NCBI RefSeq assembly: GCF_018129985.1
Contig: NZ_JAFCKT010000001.1
Coordinates: 682,001-746,000 of the forward strand
Reading direction: 5' to 3'
Origin: Bradyrhizobium sp. SZCCT0148
GTDB lineage: Bacteria; Pseudomonadota; Alphaproteobacteria; Rhizobiales; Xanthobacteraceae
DNA length: 64,000 nt
Of this stretch, positions 8,778-16,987 are shown one piece after another. A program made the position numbers and the translations under genes. Within the stretch, counting starts at the first letter, position 1. Every line of letters begins with the position of its first letter. The notes below the pieces were generated by a model. The model searched no databases. It saw only the letters and a program-made list of their open reading frames with translations, and was not told the DNA's origin.

Positions 8778-8786
8778 CCTCGCTCT

Positions 8787-8890
8787 GTCATTCCGGGGCG
8801 CGCCTCTTGGCGCGAGCCCGGAATCCATCTCTCCACGGCATCTGCTGCGCGATGGATTCCGGGCTCGCGCTCTGCGCGCCCCGGAATGAC
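8787..8890. repeat. Palindromic intergenic repeat, 'CATTCCGGGG' family
   Basis: Long imperfect inverted repeat with outer ends GTCATTCCGGGGCGCG and CGCGCCCCGGAATGAC and inner arms GAGCCCGGAATCCAT and ATGGATTCCGGGCTC. A related copy is at 51808-51904. It immediately follows hemN and could fold into a transcript-end hairpin. Confidence 0.85.
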
Positions 8891-8913
8891 GCTCTGAGGG
8901 ACCTCACACCAGC

Positions 8914-8927
8914 TTGCGCTGCCACAA
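8914..8927 (+). promoter_or_regulatory. FixK/FNR-type operator upstream of the DUF1858 gene
   Basis: TTGCGCTGCCACAA fits TTG-N8-CAA and differs from the nirK site (TTGCGCTGCGACAA) at one base. It lies 48 bases upstream of the ATG at 8976. Confidence 0.65.
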
Positions 8928-8975
8928 AGAAGCTCCGCGTCCCTCCGTTATCGTCGTGACGGAATGGAGTTGTCC

Positions 8976-9173
8976 ATGTCTTTCGGATCCGACGATCTGG
9001 TCGATGACATCATGCGCACGGCGCCACACACGATCCGGGTGTTTCTGGCTTTCAGGATGGCTTGTGTCGGTTGCCCGATCGCAACCTTCCACACAGTGGA
9101 TGATGCCTGCCGCGAGCATGGCATCGACCGCGAAAAATTCCTCGCCGCATTGTGCGATTGCGTGCCGGCGTGA
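8976..9173 (+). CDS. DUF1858-type small redox-disulfide protein
   Basis: A 65-residue protein (MSFGSDDLVDDIMRTAPHT...) with the DUF1858 pattern: an acidic N-terminus, a TIRVFLAFRMACVGCPIA segment holding a CVGC Cys pair, and a further Cys-x-Cys (LCDCVPA) at the C-terminus. Members of this family are often found beside hybrid-cluster proteins, nitrite/NO enzymes or Fe-S regulators; biochemical function is unknown. ATG at 8976 has GGAG 6 bases upstream; an in-frame ATG at 8964 lacks one. It has its own TTG-N8-CAA box and converges with nnrR over a hairpin at 9214-9249. Four Cys in 65 residues suggests metal or disulfide chemistry. Confidence 0.82.
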   Translation: MSFGSDDLVDDIMRTAPHTIRVFLAFRMACVGCPIATFHTVDDACREHGIDREKFLAALCDCVPA

Positions 9174-9213
9174 AGCAGTCTGGAATTCGCGCGGGCGCGC
9201 GCGGGTTCCCGGG

Positions 9214-9249
9214 TGAGGGGCGGCTTTCGCCGTAAGCGAAGCGCCCTCA
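9214..9249. terminator. Convergent hairpin between DUF1858 gene and nnrR
   Basis: TGAGGGGCGGCTTTCGC pairs imperfectly with GCGAAGCGCCCTCA around a short CGTAA loop, between two convergent stop codons (9173 and 9295). It could end transcripts from both sides. Confidence 0.5.
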
Positions 9250-9294
9250 CTCCTATCTCGACCTAACTTGTGCGGAGAGGTCCCGGCGCGGCTG

Positions 9295-10005
9295 TCACGC
9301 CGCGCCGCTGTCGGCGCTCCGTTCCGCCAAAACGACGATCCTGTGCGGTTCGCGCAGGATGATGCGCTGACGGCCGCTCTCGACGAGGCCCTGGCTCTCC
9401 CATCCGCTCAGGATGCGGCTGACCGTGTGCAGCGTGGTGCCGGTCATCTGGGCGATGTCCTGGCGGCTGATCGGAAAGTCGATTTCGATGCCGTGATCGA
9501 GCTTCCTGCCGGATTGCTTGGCGAGGCGCAGCAGCGCATGCGCGACGCGTTGTTCGACCTGCTGTGTCGACATTTCCAGGATGCGGGTATGGCTCTCCTG
9601 GAGGCGCGTGCCAACGGTCTGGAGCGTATTGGCGGCCAGCGAGGGGAATCGCTCGACCAGCCGGGGCCAGGCCGAGGTTGGCCAGATCAGCACCACGCTG
9701 TCATCGACCGCGATCGCGGTCGCCGGATACTGCACGGCACCGATCGCCATGGCGAGCCCGAACGTTTCGCCGGGCGCGACGTAGCGGACCACGATCTGCT
9801 CGCCGGTCGGCGTGGTCTTGGCAGCGCGGACATGGCCGTGCAGCAGCAGGAAGAAGGACTGTGCGTCCGCGCCCTGCTCGAAAATGGCACTATTCCTGGG
9901 ATAACGCGCCGAACGGGCTTCGCGCAGGATCTCATCCAGCGCTTCCGGCGTGACCCCGGCAAACAGCGGCAAATGCGCAACCAGCGATGTGTCGACCTTG
10001 GCCAT
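9295..10005 (-). CDS. nnrR: Crp/Fnr-family transcription regulator, NnrR-like
   Basis: A 236-residue regulator with an N-terminal cyclic-nucleotide-type beta-roll (about residues 15-130), a long dimer helix and a C-terminal winged helix with recognition region FPISRQDIAQMTGTTLHTVSR. It has no N-terminal Cys cluster, so it is not an FNR-type Fe-S oxygen sensor. With a beta-roll alone and denitrification neighbours it best fits the NnrR/DNR group that responds to NO. It diverges from nnrS across 129 bases containing one TTG-N8-CAA box, 53 bases upstream of its own start, so self-control or FixK control is likely. The regulator probably acts on nirK, nnrS and possibly nap; targets are inferred from motifs. 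Confidence 0.85.
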   Translation of the reverse strand: MAKVDTSLVAHLPLFAGVTPEALDEILREARSARYPRNSAIFEQGADAQSFFLLLHGHVRAAKTTPTGEQIVVRYVAPGETFGLAMAIGAVQYPATAIAVDDSVVLIWPTSAWPRLVERFPSLAANTLQTVGTRLQESHTRILEMSTQQVEQRVAHALLRLAKQSGRKLDHGIEIDFPISRQDIAQMTGTTLHTVSRILSGWESQGLVESGRQRIILREPHRIVVLAERSADSGAA

Positions 10006-10057
10006 TCTGCCTCCTTGGCAACAGGGAGTGTGATGGCACCTGCAATCGTTCTGGTGT

Positions 10058-10071
10058 TTGCGTTAGCGCAA
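10058..10071. promoter_or_regulatory. FixK/FNR/NnrR-type operator between nnrR and nnrS
   Basis: TTGCGTTAGCGCAA is a strong TTGC-N6-GCAA palindrome. Its edges lie 52 bases from the nnrR start and 63 bases from the nnrS start, so one site may serve both divergent promoters. Confidence 0.8.
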
Positions 10072-10134
10072 AACGGAACAGCCGGCTGGCAGTATTTTTC
10101 CTGACGACCGTCTGAAATCTATTGGAGTTGACCC

Positions 10135-11346
10135 ATGGCTGGCGCCCGATCCCGCAACTTTCAGGGCTGGCCGCTGTTTGCGAACAGTTTTCGGCCCTTT
10201 TTCCTGCTCGCTGCGATCCAGGCGGGGCTGTCGATCCTGGCCTGGCTGCCGATGTTCTATGGCGAATTGTCGGTGAGTTCCGCGTTCGCGCCGCGTGACT
10301 GGCACGTCCATGAGATGCTCTATGGCTTCCTGCCGGCTGTCATCACCGGGTTCCTGTTCACGGCCATCCCGAACTGGACCGGGCGGCTGCCGATCCAGGG
10401 CAGCTCGCTGGCGGCATTGGTGTTGGTCTGGCTTGCCGGGCGTGTCGCGGTGACGGTGTCGGCCGACACTGGCTGGGCATTCGCGCTTCTCGTCGATGCC
10501 GCCTTTCTGGCGTTGGTCGTCGCCGCCGCGGCCCGCGAGATCATCGCGGGTGGCAATTGGCGCAACCTGCCCGTGGTGGTGCTGGTGTCCGTTCTGCTCG
10601 CCGGCAATGTCGCGTTTCATCTCGAGGCGCACTACCACGCCGCGGCCGATGTCAGCATCCGCGTCGGCATCGGTGTGGTCGTGCTGCTGATCTCGCTGAT
10701 CGGCGGCCGCATCATTCCGAGCTTCACCCGCAACTGGCTGGTCAAGTTCAATCCCGGCCGCCTGCCGGTACCGTTCGGGCGCTTCGATGGCGCAGTGATC
10801 GGATGCAGCGCGCTCGCGCTCATCTTCTGGATCGTGGCGCCGCTGAATGCCGTCACCGGTGTCCTGATGGCGCTGGTCGGCGGGCTGCATCTAATGCGGC
10901 TTGCGCGCTGGGCCGGCGATCGCACGTTTCGCGAGCTGCTGCTGGTGATCCTGCATATTGGCTATATCTTCGTGCCGCTCGGCTTCGTCCTGCACGCGTT
11001 GGCGGTCTTCGGCGCGCTGCCGCCGAGCGCCGGCATTCACGCCTGGATGACGGGTGCGGCGGGGACCATGACGCTGGCGGTGATGACCCGCGCGAGCCTC
11101 GGCCATACCGGACAGCCGTTGACCGCTTCGCCGGCGGTCCAGGGTGTCTATGCGGCGATCATCATTGCGGCCCTGGCGCGGGTCGCCGCCGTGGCGTGGC
11201 CTGCGCACAGCGATGCGTTGCTGCACATCGCCGCCTGCGGCTGGCTGGTCGCGTTCCTTGGATTTGCCGTGGCGTTCGGCCCGCTGCTCGCGGGAAGCCG
11301 GCGGCGGACCCTCGCCACGATGGGCGTGCCGGCGCCGGCGGGCTGA
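10135..11346 (+). CDS. nnrS: NnrS haem-copper membrane protein
   Basis: A 403-residue inner-membrane protein with about 12 hydrophobic spans. The N-terminal FQGWPLFANSFRPFFLLAA and WHVHEMLYGFLPAVITGFLF blocks are signature NnrS elements; the two His of WHVHEM are candidate metal or haem ligands. NnrS relieves nitrosative stress in bacteria that make NO and is normally under NnrR control. Here it is divergent from nnrR, with the shared operator at 10058-10071. Its stop at 11346 lies 2 bases before the stop codon of the convergent AraC gene, leaving no room for a separate terminator. Confidence 0.92.
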   Translation: MAGARSRNFQGWPLFANSFRPFFLLAAIQAGLSILAWLPMFYGELSVSSAFAPRDWHVHEMLYGFLPAVITGFLFTAIPNWTGRLPIQGSSLAALVLVWLAGRVAVTVSADTGWAFALLVDAAFLALVVAAAAREIIAGGNWRNLPVVVLVSVLLAGNVAFHLEAHYHAAADVSIRVGIGVVVLLISLIGGRIIPSFTRNWLVKFNPGRLPVPFGRFDGAVIGCSALALIFWIVAPLNAVTGVLMALVGGLHLMRLARWAGDRTFRELLLVILHIGYIFVPLGFVLHALAVFGALPPSAGIHAWMTGAAGTMTLAVMTRASLGHTGQPLTASPAVQGVYAAIIIAALARVAAVAWPAHSDALLHIAACGWLVAFLGFAVAFGPLLAGSRRRTLATMGVPAPAG

Positions 11347-11348
11347 GT

Positions 11349-12386
11349 TCAGGCTGCGGTCGCCGAGGCCGTATCGGCGGGCGGGCCTTGTGGCCGCACG
11401 CCCTTGCGCCAGTCGGTGATGGTGCAGCCGAACCGCCCGCGAAACCAGCGCGCCATGGCGCTCTGCGCGGAGAAGCCGAGCTGGGTCGCGATATCGGCCA
11501 GCGGCCGGTCGGGATCCTCGATCAGCTGGATCACCAGATCGGCGCGTTGCGCATCCATGATGGCCGAGAAGCTGGTGCCGGCTTCGGCCAGGTGCCGGTG
11601 GATGGTGCGGCGGGTGCAGGCAAAATGCTCGGCGACGCGCTCGACCGTGCAGTCGCCGCCGGCGAGCAGGCGGCGCACGACCTCGTCGACCTTCCCTTCC
11701 CAACTTGCCGGCCGGGTCTCGATCGCCTCGATCCGCTTGCGCAGATAGCTCGCGATCAGCGGATGCGCGCTCGGAATCCGGCGCTCCATGTCGTGTGTCG
11801 ACAGCAGGATCGAATCGTCCTCCGCATTGAAGGTCACGCGGCAACCGAAGAAGTCGCGGTAGCGCTTGCGGTCGCGCGGCGGCGGATAATGCAGATGGAC
11901 CTCCTGCGGTCGCCAATCGCGGCCGAACAGCGATCGAATGATACGGTGGACGCTGCCGAGAGCCATGTCGATCGACTGCCGCGGCGCGCTCGGATGCCGG
12001 CCGCGCAGATGCAGCGTGACGGTCACGGTCTGCTCGTCGCGGGTGACATCCAGCCGCATGCCGTCGTGATGAATATGGATGAAGCGCGAGAATGCCTCGA
12101 TCGCTTCGCCGACGGTCGCCTGTTCGCGCACGATCAGGCCGACCGCGCCGAAATTGGTCAAACCGCCGCGCTCGGCGAGACGCAAGCCGAAATCCTCGGC
12201 GCCGGAGGCATCTGCCGACAATTCGAGCAGACGGCGCAGGCCGGAGACGGCGATGGGTGTGTCGGGCTTGTCGAGGCAGGCCAGCGGCAGCCTGGCCTTG
12301 CGCATCATCTGCTTGGGATCGAGTCCGACCGACCGGGCAATCTCCGGGTAATAGCTCAAGCCCGCGCTGCGAACGAGGTCGGTCAT
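11349..12386 (-). CDS. AraC-family regulator with arabinose-binding-type N-domain
   Basis: A 345-residue regulator. The N-terminal two thirds (YYPEIARSVGLDPKQMMRKA, then SGLRRLLELSADASGAEDFG and FGAVGLIVREQATVGEAI) match the 'Arabinose_bd' ligand domain of OruR/ArgR-like AraC members. The C-terminal region carries two helix-turn-helix units, with IATQLGFSAQSAMARWFRGRFG as the recognisable second one. ATG at 12386 has AGGA about 10 bases upstream and matches the family start (MTDLVRSAG); the frame is open further upstream. The inducer and targets are unknown. It is divergent from the FixJ-like gene and converges with nnrS. Confidence 0.88.
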   Translation of the reverse strand: MTDLVRSAGLSYYPEIARSVGLDPKQMMRKARLPLACLDKPDTPIAVSGLRRLLELSADASGAEDFGLRLAERGGLTNFGAVGLIVREQATVGEAIEAFSRFIHIHHDGMRLDVTRDEQTVTVTLHLRGRHPSAPRQSIDMALGSVHRIIRSLFGRDWRPQEVHLHYPPPRDRKRYRDFFGCRVTFNAEDDSILLSTHDMERRIPSAHPLIASYLRKRIEAIETRPASWEGKVDEVVRRLLAGGDCTVERVAEHFACTRRTIHRHLAEAGTSFSAIMDAQRADLVIQLIEDPDRPLADIATQLGFSAQSAMARWFRGRFGCTITDWRKGVRPQGPPADTASATAA

Positions 12387-12591
12387 GCAAACCGTTCCTG
12401 CCAGCCATTCCCGCAGATGTCCCGAAAAGTAAAGTTTCTGTCCCAATTCGTCAAATCCTGGAACCAGCCGGAACATACATAGGGGAAACCGAAGCATTGG
12501 CGCGAATGCCAGGCTCATGGCGGCGCGGCAGGGCGATGGGGCCCGCCCTCCGTCTCGGACCATTTGACCAAGACATTGCTGGATCGGGATT

Positions 12592-13212
12592 ATGCCGGGG
12601 AACATGCTTTCCAAGGGCGAGGTATTCGTCATCGATACCGACGCTGCCTCCCGCGAACAACTTTCGACCGCGCTCCAACAGAGCGCTTATGACGTGATCT
12701 GCTTCGCTGACGGTGCCTCGCTCCTGTCCGAAGCAAAGGCGCGGATGCCGGCCTGCGTCCTGATGGAGCTGCCGCCCGATCGCTCCGGCCTCGATATGCT
12801 GAGGCGGCTGCGCGAAGAAAACTGCATGGCGCCGGTGCTGGTGACCTCGGCGAATGGCAACATCGCCATGGCGGTCGACGCCATCAAGAGCGGCGCGGCC
12901 GACTTCATCGAGAAGCCGTTCCGCACCCACGACATCATCGGCCGGATCAACGCCGCCATCGACGAGTTCGCACAGCCCGGCACGAGCCGGCAGCGCTGGC
13001 TGCCCGGCTGCGAGCCCTTGACCGAGCGTGAAGGCGACGTGCTCGAACACCTCGCCGCCGGCCTTACCAACAAGGAGATCGCCCGGCGCATGCATTTGAG
13101 CGCGCGGACCGTCGAAGGCTATCGCGCCGGCATCCTGAAGAAGGCCGGGGCCAGGAACGTGACCGATCTGCTCCGCCGCATCTTTGGTCAGGGGACATCG
13201 GCCCAAGCCTGA
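12592..13212 (+). CDS. FixJ-like response regulator with altered phosphorylation site
   Basis: A 206-residue protein with an N-terminal receiver domain (residues 10-125) and C-terminal LuxR/FixJ helix-turn-helix (PLTEREGDVLEHLAAGLTNK, then MHLSARTVEGYR). Aligned by eye with FixJ, the phospho-accepting Asp is replaced by Glu59 (VLMELPPDRSG against VLVTDLRMPDMSG), one acidic metal ligand is Thr16 (VIDTD), and the loop after the site is one residue shorter. The Thr of LVTSANG and the Lys of FIEKPF are kept. It may therefore be active without phosphorylation or controlled otherwise. No histidine kinase is adjacent. ATG at 12592 or 12604 are both possible starts. Confidence 0.88.
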   Translation: MPGNMLSKGEVFVIDTDAASREQLSTALQQSAYDVICFADGASLLSEAKARMPACVLMELPPDRSGLDMLRRLREENCMAPVLVTSANGNIAMAVDAIKSGAADFIEKPFRTHDIIGRINAAIDEFAQPGTSRQRWLPGCEPLTEREGDVLEHLAAGLTNKEIARRMHLSARTVEGYRAGILKKAGARNVTDLLRRIFGQGTSAQA

Positions 13213-13380
13213 AGCCCGCCGCGGGATTGCGGACGCCGTCCGCGGCCTTGGTGCCGCCGCCGCGGCGCCCCACGGAAACCCCAATCGAACCGGTTCCTTC
13301 TCTGCCGCGTCCAACCATGTTGGCGAGGCATTTGATCGCGCGTCCGGCTGGCGGCGCGGCGATACGGCAGGAGGGACTTC

Positions 13381-15051
13381 ATGCGCATCACCGCAAAATA
13401 TCTGGCGACGACGAGCCTCGTTCTGGTGGCCACGGCATTCGCGTTGCCGTCATGGGCGGCCGATGTGGACGCCACATCGGCGATCGATACCGTCACGGTT
13501 TTCCCCGACGGCGCCACCGTCACCCGTGTCATCGCGCTGGACCTTGCCTCCGGCGACTCAACGTTGGTCGCCAGGGACTTTCCGCTCTCGCTCGATCCGT
13601 CCTCCCTGCGCGTCGAAGGCGAGGCGGGCGCCAAACTCACCATCGGCACGATCGATGCGCGGCCGCCGCGCGCGGCGCCGCCCGTCAACCTGCCCGAGCT
13701 CGACAGGCGCATCGAAGCGTTGAAGGACCAGCGCGCCGATCTGCAAGGGGCGATCGACTCCGCCGCCGCCCGGCGCAAATTCGCGCAGCACTTTGCGGAG
13801 GCCTCTCCCGCCGGTCTTGGTGAGAAGGGCGAGGCGCGGCCGATCACCGAATGGCGCGCAGCCTTTGCCGCGGTTGCCGAGGAGATCGCGACCGCCGACA
13901 CCGCGATTCGCGATGCCACTCGAAAACAACGCGAGATGGACCGCCAGATTGCCCAATTGGAAGCCGAGCGCTCGGCCAAGCCGCCGAGCAAGCTCGAGGT
14001 TCGCATCGACGTCGCCTCGGCGGCGGCCACCAAGGCGACGCTGCGGGTGACCTACGCCGTGCGCAATGCGCGCTGGGTGCCGCTTTACGATGCCCGGCTC
14101 GACACCGGCGCCAAGGACCGCAAGCCGCAACTCGAGCTGGTCCGCCGTGCCGAGGTCACGCAATCAACCGGCGAGGACTGGTCCAACGTCGCGCTCGGCG
14201 TCTCCACCGTCCGAATCGGTCGCGGCGGCAGCGCGCCGGAGCTGAACTCGCTGGTGGCACAATATCCACAACCGCAAAAGCCAACGGCGCTGGGCGCAGC
14301 CTCTGAATTGGCACGGCCTGCGCCGGTGATGCGCCAGATGCAATCGCCCGCCATGGCCAAAGTCGCGGACGCGCTCGAGCGCGTCGACGAGCAGCAGGCA
14401 GTTGCGGAGATCGGAGACTTCCAGGCCACCTTCAAAGTTCCCGGTCGTGTCAGCCTTGGCGCCGCCGACGGCGCCAAGAGCCTGCGTATCACCTCGATGA
14501 ACGTGCCTGCCGATCTGGCGGTGCGCGCCGCGCCGGTGATGGACCCGACCGCCTTCCTTGAAGCCAGCTTCAAGCAGACCGACGACACCGCGCTGCTGCC
14601 CGGCAAGGTCGCGATCTACCGCGACGGCGTCTACGTCGGTCGCGGCAAGCTCTCGGCTTCCGCCAAGGACGACATCGTGCGGCTCGGTTTCGGCGCCGAC
14701 GACAAGATCAAGATCGAGCGCGCGGTGCTCAAGCGCAACGAGGGTTCGGCGGGCCTGCTGGTCACGACGTCCAAGACCGACGAGCGCACCTTCAAGACCA
14801 CCATCCGCAATGGCCACGATTTCCCGATCAAGGTCGCGATCGAGGATCAGCTGCCGGTGAGCGAGAGCGAGGACATCGTCGTCGAGATGTTGCCCGCGAC
14901 CACGCCGCCCACCGCCAGCAATATCCGCGACAAGCGCGGCGTGCTGGAATGGTCATTCGACGCCAAGCCGGGCGAGGTCAAGGACATCAACTTCGCCTGG
15001 CGCGTCCGCTGGCCGAAGGACAAGAGCATAACGATCGTGCCGGCGGGGTAG
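13381..15051 (+). CDS. DUF4139 domain-containing exported protein
   Basis: A 556-residue protein with a Sec signal peptide (residues 1-26, ending PSWAAD). After it comes a DUF4140-like N-terminal segment (VTVFPDGATVTRVIALDLASG), an Ala/Arg/Glu-rich coiled coil (about residues 100-200) and a C-terminal DUF4139 domain (VTYAVRNARWVPLYDARLDT, EVTQSTGEDWSNVALGVST, and WSFDAKPGEVKDINFAWRVR). Proteins of this architecture occur widely in bacteria; one is annotated as a mucoidy inhibitor, but the molecular function is not established. It is a single gene with a 168-base upstream gap and ends against hmuV over a shared hairpin. Confidence 0.9.
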   Translation: MRITAKYLATTSLVLVATAFALPSWAADVDATSAIDTVTVFPDGATVTRVIALDLASGDSTLVARDFPLSLDPSSLRVEGEAGAKLTIGTIDARPPRAAPPVNLPELDRRIEALKDQRADLQGAIDSAAARRKFAQHFAEASPAGLGEKGEARPITEWRAAFAAVAEEIATADTAIRDATRKQREMDRQIAQLEAERSAKPPSKLEVRIDVASAAATKATLRVTYAVRNARWVPLYDARLDTGAKDRKPQLELVRRAEVTQSTGEDWSNVALGVSTVRIGRGGSAPELNSLVAQYPQPQKPTALGAASELARPAPVMRQMQSPAMAKVADALERVDEQQAVAEIGDFQATFKVPGRVSLGAADGAKSLRITSMNVPADLAVRAAPVMDPTAFLEASFKQTDDTALLPGKVAIYRDGVYVGRGKLSASAKDDIVRLGFGADDKIKIERAVLKRNEGSAGLLVTTSKTDERTFKTTIRNGHDFPIKVAIEDQLPVSESEDIVVEMLPATTPPTASNIRDKRGVLEWSFDAKPGEVKDINFAWRVRWPKDKSITIVPAG

Positions 15052-15077
15052 GGCCAGTCGCGTCACGAGCGAGGTCG

Positions 15078-15107
15078 GCTCCCTCTCCCGCAAGCGGAGG
15101 AGGGAGC
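15078..15107. terminator. Convergent hairpin between the DUF4139 gene and hmuV
   Basis: GCTCCCTCTCCCG and CGGAGGAGGGAGC pair over 13 positions with one mismatch and one G-U, around a CAAG loop. It lies between stops at 15051 and 15114 and could serve both strands. Confidence 0.6.
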
Positions 15108-15113
15108 TTACCC

Positions 15114-15917
15114 TCACCGCGGCGGCGGCGCCGCCCGCATCGACTGCGGCAGCACGTACGGCACGCCGTCGTCGGCCTGATGAACCACGGCGTCGATCTC
15201 GAAGATGTCGCGAATGGTCGTGCTTGTGATGACGTCCGCGCGCGAACCGTCTGCGGCGAGCTTGCCGCCGGCCAGCATGACCAGCCGGTCGGCGAAGCGG
15301 ATCGCGAGATTGAGGTCGTGCAGGATCGCGATCACGGCCGTGCCGCAGGCCGCCCGGCGGCGCGCGGCCTCGACCAGGTCGATCTGGTGACGCAGATCCA
15401 GGCTCGAGGTCGGCTCGTCCAGCAGCAGAAGTCCCGGACCATGCTCGGCTTCGCCGCAGGCGAGCTGCACCAGCACGCGGGCGAAATGGGCGCGCTGCTG
15501 CTCGCCGCCTGACAGCGTCGGCAATTGCCGTTCGCGGAAATGCGTCAGCCCAACCTCGTCGAGGGCAGCGTCGAGGAGCGAGCCTGCTTCACGCCCGCTG
15601 CGCTCGCCCGCGCCCATCATCACGATCTCCTCGACGGTGAAGGGGAAGGTGACGTTGATGTGCTGGGACAGCATGGCGCGGCGCGCGGCGAGTTCGCGCG
15701 GCGCGTAGCTGCTGATATCGCGCTGTTTGAGGCGAACCGCTCCAGCATTCGGCCGAAGATCGCCGGAGAGTAGCCGCAGCAACGTCGACTTGCCGGCGCC
15801 GTTCGGGCCGATGATCGCGACCATCTCGCCGGCCGCAACCGTCAGGCCGACGCCATCGAGCAGCGTCGCGCGGCCGGCGCGCTTGCTCAAATCCCGTGCC
15901 TCGATCACCGCACTCAT
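15114..15917 (-). CDS. hmuV: Haemin ABC transporter, ATP-binding protein
   Basis: A 267-residue ATPase of the haem importer HmuTUV. Walker A is GPNGAGKS, signature LSGGEQQR, Walker B LLLLDEPTSSLD, followed by the H-loop HDLN. Start ATG at 15917 overlaps the hmuU stop by four bases (ATGA), a translationally coupled arrangement. The LSQHINVTFPFTVEEIVMMG segment is typical of HmuV/FhuC-type ATPases. Order on the minus strand is hemP-hmuT-hmuU-hmuV. Confidence 0.93.
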   Translation of the reverse strand: MSAVIEARDLSKRAGRATLLDGVGLTVAAGEMVAIIGPNGAGKSTLLRLLSGDLRPNAGAVRLKQRDISSYAPRELAARRAMLSQHINVTFPFTVEEIVMMGAGERSGREAGSLLDAALDEVGLTHFRERQLPTLSGGEQQRAHFARVLVQLACGEAEHGPGLLLLDEPTSSLDLRHQIDLVEAARRRAACGTAVIAILHDLNLAIRFADRLVMLAGGKLAADGSRADVITSTTIRDIFEIDAVVHQADDGVPYVLPQSMRAAPPPR

Positions 15918-16987
15918 AGCGAGGCGAGCCCGCGCTGCCGCAGCAGGATAAAAAGGAACACCGGCGCGCCGACCGCTGCGGTCAGAATGCCGATCGGCAT
16001 CTCCGCCGGCGCCACGACGGTCCGCGCCAACGTGTCGGCGCCGACCATCAGGATAGCGCCGAGCACCATGGAGGCCGGCAACAGCAGCCGATGCGCAGGT
16101 CCGATGACGAGACGGAGCAGGTGCGGCACGACGATGCCGACGAAGCCGATGACGCCACTGATCGACACCGCGACGCCGGTCATGGCGGAGACCAGGACGA
16201 TCGCGATCCGCTTGAGACGCTCGACGTCGGTGCCGCCGTGAAAGGCGTCGGCCTCGCCGAGCACCAGGAGATCGAGGCCGCGCGCGATGAAGAAACAGGC
16301 GACAAGGCCAATGATGAGGATCGGCGCGAGCACGGCGGCTTTGGTCCAGGTCACGCCGCTCATTGAGCCCAACATCCAGAACGTGATGTCGCGGAGCTGA
16401 CGATCGTCGGCGACGAAGACCAGAAGTCCGATGCCGGCATTGGCGATTGCAGTGATGGCGACGCCGGCGAGCAGGAAAACCGCGATCGAAGTGCGGCCCG
16501 AGCGGCTCGAAATGCCGTAGAGGATCGCGGTCGTGGCCAGCGATCCCGCGAATGCCGCGATCGGCAGGAGTTCGGTCTGGAGGAAGCGTAGCGTCTCGCC
16601 GAAGCGCGAATCGGTGAACACGATCGCGCTCGCGGCTGCGAGCGCGCCGCCGCTGGAGACGCCGACCAGCGCGGGATCGGCGAGCGGGTTGCGAAACAGC
16701 CCTTGCATGATCGCGCCGGCTGCGGCGAGCAAGCCACCGACCATTGCTGTTGCCGCGATTCGAGGGATGCGGATCGACCACAGCACGAGCTGGTCGCGGG
16801 CTGTCATGGCCGTGACTTCGCCCGATAGCCCGAGTGCGGCAGGCAGGCGGGAGAGGGGAATGCCGGCGGCGCCGAAGCCAAGCGCCACGACCGCGGCGAC
16901 CGCGAGCACCGCGATCAGGAGAGGGATGGCGAGCGATGCGGCCCGCCGTCGTGCGCTGGCGCGTCGTGTGCCGATCGCCACGCTCAT
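15914..16987 (-). CDS. hmuU: Haemin ABC transporter, permease
   Basis: A 357-residue FecCD-family permease with about nine to ten membrane helices that forms the inner-membrane channel for haem. The RIPRIAATAMVGGLLAAAGAI and NPLADPALVGVSSGGALAA motifs are diagnostic of the family. Start ATG at 16987 overlaps the hmuT stop by four bases and its own stop overlaps the hmuV start. The first 20 residues are Arg/Ala-rich (ASARRRAAS), consistent with a cytoplasmic N-terminus. Confidence 0.93.
   Translation of the reverse strand: MSVAIGTRRASARRRAASLAIPLLIAVLAVAAVVALGFGAAGIPLSRLPAALGLSGEVTAMTARDQLVLWSIRIPRIAATAMVGGLLAAAGAIMQGLFRNPLADPALVGVSSGGALAAASAIVFTDSRFGETLRFLQTELLPIAAFAGSLATTAILYGISSRSGRTSIAVFLLAGVAITAIANAGIGLLVFVADDRQLRDITFWMLGSMSGVTWTKAAVLAPILIIGLVACFFIARGLDLLVLGEADAFHGGTDVERLKRIAIVLVSAMTGVAVSISGVIGFVGIVVPHLLRLVIGPAHRLLLPASMVLGAILMVGADTLARTVVAPAEMPIGILTAAVGAPVFLFILLRQRGLASL

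Noticed and set aside
10557..12482. A 641-codon frame running across nnrS and into the antisense of the AraC gene
   Set aside because: It crosses two real genes in another frame and its product has no recognisable domain.
12387..12591. A FixK-type box upstream of the FixJ-like or AraC gene
   Set aside because: No TTG-N8-CAA was found; the best symmetry, TGGC-N6-GCCA, is too short to support a call.
15060..15110. A possible phage or transposon end near the DUF4139/hmuV junction
   Set aside because: It is a simple convergent hairpin with no transposase, direct repeats or integrase nearby.
15114..16781. A single 555-residue reading of hmuV with an N-terminal extension
   Set aside because: The first half is the hmuU gene in another frame; hmuV starts at ATG 15917 with an ATGA overlap.
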